Shown in pieces: positions 1 through 4,889 of a DNA stretch of 6,868 nt. The notes under the pieces are model-generated. The model was not told the DNA's origin. It did not search any database and saw only the letters and a program-made list of their open reading frames with translations. The stretch's first letter is position 1. Each line of letters begins with the position of its first letter. Source of the stretch: Bacillota bacterium (lineage in GTDB: Bacteria > Bacillota > Sulfobacillia > JAJZYS01 > JAJZLH01); assembly GCA_021850485.1 (NCBI GenBank), contig JAJZLY010000013.1:1-6868 (forward strand), in the 5' to 3' direction. A program made the position numbers and the translations under genes.

Positions 1-897
1 GATCTCCAACACCCGCTCCAGTTCGCTGGCGTCTTGCCGGATGCGCGCCGCTTCGTCGCGCAACGGCCCGACCACCGCCACCACCTGGTCAGCCACCGCC
101 TGTTTGAAGGCACCGTAGCCGCTATCCCGATAGCGCTCCACCCAACTCGCCACCGATTCGCCAGAGAGCACTGCCGCCATCTCCAGCAGGTTGCTGATGC
201 CAGGCTTGGCGACAGGGTCGTGGCTGACCTGACGGCCGGAGTCGGTGACGGCCGCCTTGATCTTTTTGGCGATCAGTTGATCGGAATCGGTGAGCAGTAC
301 CTTGCTCATCGGGTCGGGATCGGTCTTCGACATCTTTTGCGTGGGGTCGGTTAGGGAAAAGACCCGCCCACCCAGCTTGGGAATCACCGCTTTGGGCACC
401 ATCACCACGTCGCCGTAGTGGCTATTCAGGCGCATGGCGATGTCGCGGATCAGCTCCAGATGCTGGCGCTGATCGTCCCCAACCGGCACCTCGGCGATGT
501 CGTAAAGCAAGATGTCAGCGGCCATCAGGACCGGGTAGAGGAACAAGCCAACCGAACTCTGCGGCCGGTTCCTCCCTTTGGCCTTAAACTGCGTCATCCG
601 GTTCAATTCACCAATGCGCGCCTCACAGGCCAGCAGCCAGGTCATCTCGGTATGGGCCGGTACCTGGCTCTGAATAAAGACGGCCGACTGCTGTCCCATG
701 CCCAAGGCGACCAGCAGTGCCGCCAGGTCCAGGGTCCGGGCGTGCAGCGAGGTCGGATCGTGCTCCACGGTCAGACTGTGCAGGTCGACCACACAGTAGT
801 AGTGGCCCGGCTGATCGACGAACTGCCGCAAGGCACCGATGTAGTTGCCGATGTGCAACTCACCGGTCGGTTGCAGACCGCTGAGTACCCGCCCCAC
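1..897 (-). CDS. trpS: Tryptophanyl-tRNA synthetase (3' end cut by window)
   Basis: Charges tRNA(Trp) with tryptophan using ATP in the cytoplasm; a class Ic aminoacyl-tRNA synthetase with a Rossmann catalytic core. The visible 299 residues start with the family opening (VLSGLQPTGELHIGN). The HIGH-type signature is HIGN at residues 15-18 and the KMSKS loop is KMSKT at 188-192. Between them are the strongly conserved blocks LNRMTQFK (98-105), LYPVLMAADILLY (120-132) and VPVGDDQRQHLEL (137-149), the last two shaping the tryptophan and adenylate pocket. Family members are about 330 residues, so roughly 30 C-terminal residues lie beyond position 1. The GTG start at 897-895 is chosen because GGGGAGGG lies 6 bases upstream and the next residues match the usual N-terminus. 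The gene is transcribed divergently from the carboxypeptidase gene. I see no T-box leader. Identification is firm; only the 3' end is missing. Confidence 0.97.
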   Translation of the reverse strand, partial: MGRVLSGLQPTGELHIGNYIGALRQFVDQPGHYYCVVDLHSLTVEHDPTSLHARTLDLAALLVALGMGQQSAVFIQSQVPAHTEMTWLLACEARIGELNRMTQFKAKGRNRPQSSVGLFLYPVLMAADILLYDIAEVPVGDDQRQHLELIRDIAMRLNSHYGDVVMVPKAVIPKLGGRVFSLTDPTQKMSKTDPDPMSKVLLTDSDQLIAKKIKAAVTDSGRQVSHDPVAKPGISNLLEMAAVLSGESVASWVERYRDSGYGAFKQAVADQVVAVVGPLRDEAARIRQDASELERVLEI

Positions 898-903
898 CAG
901 ATG

Positions 904-911
904 CCCTCCCC
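904..911 (-). promoter_or_regulatory. Shine-Dalgarno site that fixes the trpS GTG start
   Basis: On the minus strand GGGGAGGG is followed by a 6-base spacer (CATCTG) and then GTG. No in-frame ATG lies nearby upstream, so this purine-rich site supports a GTG initiation codon for trpS. Confidence 0.75.
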
Positions 912-933
912 AAGATCTTTCAACGTGGCCCTC

Positions 934-942
934 AGTATAGCA
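934..942 (-). promoter_or_regulatory. Extended -10 promoter for trpS
   Basis: The minus strand reads TGCTATACT, an extended -10 (TGn) joined to a five-of-six TATAAT match. No good -35 is found at 16-18 bases; the nearest candidate is TTGGGG at a 15-base spacer, which fits an extended -10 promoter. Transcription would begin near 927, giving a leader of about 30 bases that contains the Shine-Dalgarno site. The pattern is seen directly; promoter activity is inferred. Confidence 0.45.
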
Positions 943-975
943 CCAGAGCCCTTGCCCCAAGCTCCTGCACAGCCT

Positions 976-986
976 CACCTTAGGTG
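976..986. repeat. Short perfect palindrome CACCTTAGGTG between divergent promoters
   Basis: CACCT and AGGTG form 5-base inverted arms around a single T. It lies about 35-50 bases upstream of the proposed trpS -10 and about 125 bases upstream of the proposed carboxypeptidase -35. A site this short can arise by chance in GC-rich DNA; an operator role is only a possibility. Confidence 0.25.
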
Positions 987-1109
987 GAGCCGGTCGCCTC
1001 GGAGCACAGCCGGTCCCCGTCGTAGCCTTGATCGCTGCCGGGCCCAGTCCGGATGTGGCCGCAGCGGGGCTCTTGCGGTTTACCGTTATTAGGAAATTGT
1101 TAACCGGCT

Positions 1110-1138
1110 TTGGCTCTTGCGTGCGCTGCTTTCATAGT
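1110..1138 (+). promoter_or_regulatory. Sigma70-like promoter for the carboxypeptidase gene
   Basis: TTGGCT (1110-1115) and CATAGT (1133-1138) are separated by 17 bases; each hexamer matches four of six consensus positions. Transcription would start around 1145. That argues against the most upstream in-frame GTG at 1144 as a normal start, and leaves about 30 bases of leader before GTG 1177. Inference from pattern only. Confidence 0.4.
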
Positions 1139-1176
1139 CTACTGTGCATGTTATGAAAAAGGGCGGTGGACCTACG

Positions 1177-2631
1177 GTGAGTCGGCTCAGTGCAGCTCCT
1201 GGATGCAAGCACCGATTCACGATGGGCGCCCTGGACGTCACTCCAGCCAAACTGCCGGTGAAGAGAGCCAGCCGGCAGCTCGCCCTCGCCTGGCTGGCTG
1301 TCTCCCTGCTGGTTGCACCGTGCCTCATCGCTGCGGTGCCTGCCGCTGCGGCCAGTGGCTTTAGCTTCCCCTCGTCTGCCTTCACTCCGCCCGCGGTCAG
1401 TGCGCCCAGTTGGTCGGTTGCCGTCAACGGCTCTTTGGTCGCTGGCCAGCAGGCCACCACGCCGATGGCAACCGCCTCCACCGCCAAGATCATGACCGCC
1501 TATGTGATCTTGGCCACCCATGTCATCTCGCTGAGTCAATCGGTGGTGATCACCGCCCAAGATGTGGCTCAGTTCAAGGCTGGCGTACGCGCCGACGACT
1601 GGATGATGCCGGTCAAAGTCGGCCAGCGCTACACCAACCTCCAGCTGCTGAACGCACTGTTGGTCCGCAGCTACGACAACACAGCCACCTTGCTGGCCGC
1701 CCAGGCTCCAGGTGGAGTTGCCGGCTTTGTTCGCCTGATGAACCGGACCGCCCGAGCGATGGGGTTGAACCAGGCTCATTTCGCCGATCCCTCGGGCTTG
1801 AGCGCCCAGGATCAGGTCAGTCCCCAGGACATGACCTTGCTTGCCGTCAAGGCGCTGGCCATTCCGACCTTCGCTCAGATCGTGGCCCAGAAGACGATCA
1901 CGCTGCCGTACCAGCCGACGGTTCCCAATATTGATCGCCTGCTTGCCCTCGATCCGGCGGCCATCGGCGTCAAGACGGGCTGGACCACCGCCGCTGGCCA
2001 CACCATGGTGTTCGCCGCCAGCGAGCTGGTGAGCGGCCAGGCGGTGACCGTGGTCGGCACCCTGGACCGGGCGGCATCCTACGCCGCCCTCTACCAAGAC
2101 GCCCAGTCCCTGATCAGTGCAGCCTTTCAGGCGGCAGGCACGATCTACCCGCTGACGACCCGGGCGGCGTTTGTGACCAGCCTGGCGCAGGCCCTGAATC
2201 TCACGCCACTCGATCCGGCGGTGGCAACCTTCTCCGATCTGCCAGCGACCAGTCCCGACTACGGCTATGTGGAGGCCGCCTATCAGGCCGGCTGGTTAAA
2301 GGGGATCAGCCCAGGCCTGATGGACCCAAGTGCCCTGATCACCCGGGCCGAGGCCGCCAAGATGGAGATCATGGCGCTGGGCCAGACACCCTTGGCCGAT
2401 ACGCTCTACCTCAACCGGTCGCAGTTCACAGATAGCACCCAGATTCCCGCCTGGGCGCTCGGGTATGTGAACGCTGCGGCCAAGCTCGGCCTCCTGCGCG
2501 GCTACCGCAACGGCTCGTTTCAGCCTGCGCTGGCGCTGGATCAGCCGGTGCTGAAGGCGGCCATTGCCCAGTTTGAGACCGTCGCCGCCGCCATCCATCA
2601 ACCGTCGACTGCGGTCACGTCAGCACCCTGA
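1177..2631 (+). CDS. Secreted D-Ala-D-Ala carboxypeptidase (peptidase S11) with C-terminal SLH repeats
   Basis: Serine DD-peptidase of the DacA/DacF (S11) family, which trims the terminal D-alanine from peptidoglycan stem peptides outside the membrane. With the GTG at 1177 as residue 1 (484 aa), a basic stretch is followed by a hydrophobic helix at about 35-55 and an Ala-rich cleavage region near 56-60, a secretion signal. Catalytic SxxK is S101-T-A-K104, the second motif is S165-Y-D-N168 instead of the usual SxN, and the third is K266-T-G268. There is no room for the PBP5-type C-terminal beta domain. Instead come a half SLH repeat (about 325-343), a full repeat with ITRAE (about 352-402) and a second repeat with a degenerate end (about 417-467). 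SLH modules usually bind secondary cell-wall polymer, so the enzyme is probably held at the cell surface. The start is uncertain: GTG 1177 has AGGGCGGTGG upstream; GTG 1144, ATG 1153 and ATG 1222 are also in frame. Confidence 0.92.
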   Translation: MSRLSAAPGCKHRFTMGALDVTPAKLPVKRASRQLALAWLAVSLLVAPCLIAAVPAAAASGFSFPSSAFTPPAVSAPSWSVAVNGSLVAGQQATTPMATASTAKIMTAYVILATHVISLSQSVVITAQDVAQFKAGVRADDWMMPVKVGQRYTNLQLLNALLVRSYDNTATLLAAQAPGGVAGFVRLMNRTARAMGLNQAHFADPSGLSAQDQVSPQDMTLLAVKALAIPTFAQIVAQKTITLPYQPTVPNIDRLLALDPAAIGVKTGWTTAAGHTMVFAASELVSGQAVTVVGTLDRAASYAALYQDAQSLISAAFQAAGTIYPLTTRAAFVTSLAQALNLTPLDPAVATFSDLPATSPDYGYVEAAYQAGWLKGISPGLMDPSALITRAEAAKMEIMALGQTPLADTLYLNRSQFTDSTQIPAWALGYVNAAAKLGLLRGYRNGSFQPALALDQPVLKAAIAQFETVAAAIHQPSTAVTSAP

Positions 2632-2642
2632 ATCACCGTGAC
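2614..2642. repeat. Inverted repeat across the carboxypeptidase stop codon
   Basis: GTCACG (2614-2619) and CGTGAC (2637-2642) are perfect 6-base inverted arms around a 17-base loop that contains the TGA stop. No T-run follows, so an intrinsic terminator is not supported. It may be a weak attenuating structure or chance. Confidence 0.2.
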
Positions 2643-2652
2643 GCCATGCCTG

Positions 2653-2661
2653 TGCTAATCT
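2653..2661 (+). promoter_or_regulatory. Possible weak extended -10 promoter before the oxidase gene
   Basis: TGCTAATCT combines a TGn extension with a three-of-six -10 hexamer. No recognisable -35 precedes it. It would place a start near 2668 and a short leader containing AAGGGA (2679-2684), the ribosome site of the oxidase. Read-through from the carboxypeptidase gene, 62 bases upstream, is equally possible. Confidence 0.22.
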
Positions 2662-2693
2662 GTTGGGCATAGGACGCCAAGGGAACTGTTGCC

Positions 2694-3815
2694 ATGGACG
2701 AGGTGGGAGTGGTCGGTCTCGGTGTGATCGGAGCCGCCATCTCATGGCGGCTGGGCGAAGGCGGACAGCCGGTGGTCGGCTATGACCGCTTCCGGGCCGG
2801 ACACCCGTTTGGTTCTTCGCATGGCGCCGCCCGCATCATCCGTCAGGCCTATTACGAACACCCGGACTATGTGCCCTTGGTCCAGCGCAGCTGGACCAGG
2901 TGGCAGGAGCTGGAACGGGTCTCTGGTCGCTCGCTGCTACGCCAAACCGGTGGTCTGATGATCGGCCCGCCGGACGGCGAACTCGTCTTGGGCACGCTGG
3001 ACAGTGTGAGGCGCCACGGGCTGCGCCATGCGGTGCTAGATGCGGCAGCGATCGGCCAGCGCTTCCCGCAGTTTCGCGTCCCTGCCGGCGAGATCGGCAT
3101 CTTCGAGGACCTAGCCGGTGTGCTGCGCTGTGAGATGGCGGTCGAGACCCTGATCCGGGCAGCTGGACGCGCCCGCCAGCCGCTGGCCGTCGTCCACGAC
3201 CAGGTACTGCGCCTGGAGGCAGTCGGTGAACGGGTGCGCGTCCATACAGCCAGTGGGACGCGCGACTTTGCCCAGGTGGTGGTGGCCGCCGGCGGCTGGA
3301 CCAGCGATCTGCTGCCAGACCTCAACCTTCCGCTCACGGTCGAGCGCCAGGTGCAGGTCTGGTTCGCGCCTTCCAGCCCCGCCTCGTTTGCGCCAACAAA
3401 GTTTCCGATCTGGATGCACCAGACCGAAGACGGCCAGATGTTCTATGGCCTCCCGGCTATGGACGGCAAGTCGGTCAAGGCTGCCCGCCATCACCAAGGC
3501 ATCACCACCAGCATGGAGCACCTCGATCGCCACGTCTCAGACCAAGACCGGGCAGTAGTCAAGCGCGCCGTCGCCGAGATCTTGCCAGGACTTGGCTCAG
3601 AGATCGCCCAGAGCAGCGTATGCAGCTACACCGATACGCCGGACCTTCACTTCCTGATCGGACGGCTCCAAGCCTTGCCTGGTGTGATCCTGGCCACCGG
3701 CTTCTCGGGTCATGGCTTCAAGTTCGCGCCGGTGATTGGCGACCTGATCGCAGATATCGTGCTCCGAGACATCCTGCCGCCGGGTCTCTTGGCAACCGCC
3801 CGCTTCAACCTGTAG
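2694..3815 (+). CDS. FAD-dependent oxidase, monomeric sarcosine oxidase / N-methyl-tryptophan oxidase family
   Basis: A cytosolic flavoenzyme of the MSOX/SolA family; members oxidise an N-methyl amino acid with O2 to the free amine, formaldehyde and H2O2. The 373 residues fit the usual 370-390. The N-terminal Rossmann dinucleotide motif is G8-L-G10-V-I-G13. Active-site equivalents are all present: GSSHGAARIIR with H43 and R47 (MSOX His45 and Arg49), K262 and H266 (MSOX Lys265 and His269), C310 in CSYTDTPD (the 8-alpha-S-cysteinyl FAD attachment, MSOX Cys315), and K343 in SGHGFKFAP (MSOX Lys348). The enzyme should therefore be active with covalently bound FAD. ATG 2694 is preceded by AAGGGA with a 9-base spacer. 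It lies 62 bases after the carboxypeptidase gene and upstream of a transporter on the same strand. Exact substrate (sarcosine, N-methyl-tryptophan or another secondary amine) cannot be read from the sequence, so no symbol is assigned. Confidence 0.92.
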   Translation: MDEVGVVGLGVIGAAISWRLGEGGQPVVGYDRFRAGHPFGSSHGAARIIRQAYYEHPDYVPLVQRSWTRWQELERVSGRSLLRQTGGLMIGPPDGELVLGTLDSVRRHGLRHAVLDAAAIGQRFPQFRVPAGEIGIFEDLAGVLRCEMAVETLIRAAGRARQPLAVVHDQVLRLEAVGERVRVHTASGTRDFAQVVVAAGGWTSDLLPDLNLPLTVERQVQVWFAPSSPASFAPTKFPIWMHQTEDGQMFYGLPAMDGKSVKAARHHQGITTSMEHLDRHVSDQDRAVVKRAVAEILPGLGSEIAQSSVCSYTDTPDLHFLIGRLQALPGVILATGFSGHGFKFAPVIGDLIADIVLRDILPPGLLATARFNL

Positions 3816-3840
3816 CAGGCCAAGTCGCCGGCGCCGCTCC

Positions 3841-3858
3841 CCAGCCGCTTGCGGCTGG
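3841..3858 (+). terminator. Hairpin with CUUG tetraloop after the oxidase gene
   Basis: CCAGCCGC (3841-3848) and GCGGCTGG (3851-3858) are perfect 8-base inverted arms separated by TT. As RNA this folds as a 7-base-pair stem closed by G-C over a CUUG loop, a known unusually stable tetraloop. It begins 25 bases after the oxidase stop codon. There is no U-run after it (CGCGGGCGG follows), so it is not a canonical intrinsic terminator. It may act as a U-less terminator, a 3'-end stabiliser, or a partial barrier before the transporter gene. Confidence 0.4.
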
Positions 3859-3908
3859 CGCGGGCGGTTCGGTTGTGCGGCTGGCAGGCGTTTGGCGCAG
3901 GCTTTTAC

Positions 3909-4874
3909 GTGCCATGGGCGAAACTGCGTGAGATTGCGCCAAGGCCAGCCGCCGCCAAAGGAGTCACCCCCCTGCCTGCACCTCCCCAGGCTCCCCGTGG
4001 TACACCGCTGATCCCGCCAGGCCTGCTTCTGGCGGTGACCGTGGTGGCGTTTTCAACCTCAGCGATCTTGGTCCGCCTGGCCACCGCCGGCGCCTTCGTG
4101 ATCGCGCTCTGGCGGCTGGCGCTGCCGGTCTTGCCGGGCACCTGGATCATGACCAAACGGCGCATGGACTGGCCGCAGGGCGGCCGGCAGTGGCTGCTGG
4201 CGTCTGTCTCGGCCCTGTGCCTGGCGGTCCATTTTGGAACCTGGATCCCGGCGCTGCGCCTGACAACCATCGCCCAGGCCATGATCCTGGTCCAGATGTA
4301 TCCGCTGCCGATTTTGCTGGTCGAGCGCCTGCAAGGAGTCCGGCAAAGCACCTGGGGCCTGACCGGAGCCGCCATCGCCATCGTGGGCGTGGTGCTCATC
4401 GCCCTGAGCGCCCACGGCGGCCAGCAGCAACTGCTGGGCGACGGCCTGGCTCTGATCGCCGCCCTGGCTGGGGCGGCCTACTTCCTGATCGGCCGCCACC
4501 TGCGTCAGGAGATGGACGTGTTGCCGTACACCACGGTGGTGTACGGCTTGGCATCTTTGGCGCTCTTGGCGGCAGCTTGGGTGTCGGGCCAGTCCCTGCT
4601 CAATCTCGGGCTGCGCAACTGGCTTCTCATCGTAGCCCTGGCCGCCGTCCCCACCACCCTCGGGCACACCCTCTCCAACTACCTATTGCGCTGGGTGAAC
4701 GCATCGACGGTAGCCGTGGTGGGACTGCTCGAGGCAGTGGGTGCCACCTTGATCGCCATTCCGGTCTTTGGCCAGCAACCCACCTGGCTGGTGGCGGTGG
4801 GCGGCCTGCTCGCCTTGGGCGGTGCAGCCCTGTTCTTAATCCATCGGCCACGCCCGGCCCTGCCGCTGCCTTAG
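3909..4874 (+). CDS. EamA-family (drug/metabolite transporter superfamily) membrane transporter
   Basis: An inner-membrane carrier of the DMT superfamily, related to RhaT/YdcZ/YedA-type permeases that move amino acids, nucleotide precursors or other small metabolites; the substrate is unknown. From the GTG at 3909 it is 321 residues. Ten hydrophobic segments can be picked out, the first starting near LLLAVTVVAF and the last being LVAVGGLLALGGAALFLI, in two five-helix EamA halves split near QQQLLGDG. The second half has the typical PTTLGHTLSNYLLRWVNAS block and GLLEAVGA. The first 37 residues are proline-rich and do not look like EamA sequence, so the true start may be later: AAAGGAG (3957-3963) precedes an in-frame CTG at 3972. 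The frame also opens at TTG 3849, but that codon lies inside the hairpin loop and has no ribosome site. The gene follows the oxidase on the same strand and ends 15 bases from the convergent peptidase gene. Confidence 0.88.
   Translation: MPWAKLREIAPRPAAAKGVTPLPAPPQAPRGTPLIPPGLLLAVTVVAFSTSAILVRLATAGAFVIALWRLALPVLPGTWIMTKRRMDWPQGGRQWLLASVSALCLAVHFGTWIPALRLTTIAQAMILVQMYPLPILLVERLQGVRQSTWGLTGAAIAIVGVVLIALSAHGGQQQLLGDGLALIAALAGAAYFLIGRHLRQEMDVLPYTTVVYGLASLALLAAAWVSGQSLLNLGLRNWLLIVALAAVPTTLGHTLSNYLLRWVNASTVAVVGLLEAVGATLIAIPVFGQQPTWLVAVGGLLALGGAALFLIHRPRPALPLP
3957..3974 (+). promoter_or_regulatory. Strong Shine-Dalgarno before an in-frame CTG of the transporter
   Basis: AAAGGAG (3957-3963) is the best ribosome-binding match near the transporter's 5' end. 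Eight bases downstream lies CTG (3972-3974) in the transporter frame, and the first membrane helix begins about 15 codons later. No ATG, GTG or TTG is in frame at the right distance. A CTG start is rare, so this is a candidate alternative to GTG 3909 and not a firm call. Confidence 0.3.
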
Positions 4875-4889
4875 GCCCAGACCATCAAC

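Noticed and set aside
898-1080. T-box riboswitch or trp leader upstream of trpS
   Set aside because: No AGGGTGGNACCGCG-like T-box sequence, no terminator hairpin with T-run and no Trp-rich short peptide was found on the minus strand.
418-1092. Plus-strand open frame of 224 codons overlapping trpS
   Set aside because: It runs antisense to conserved TrpS sequence, is low-complexity (His, Gln, Arg, Pro) and has no ribosome site or family resemblance.
1132-2097. Long open frame of 321 codons on the minus strand, antisense to the carboxypeptidase gene
   Set aside because: The plus strand carries a clear S11 enzyme with catalytic motifs in order. The antisense translation is rich in Gly, His, Gln and Arg with no recognisable domain, as expected for a shadow frame in GC-rich DNA.
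4875-4889. Bidirectional terminator between the convergent transporter and S9 genes
   Set aside because: The gap is only 15 bases and neither it nor the flanking gene ends show a stable inverted repeat with a T-run.
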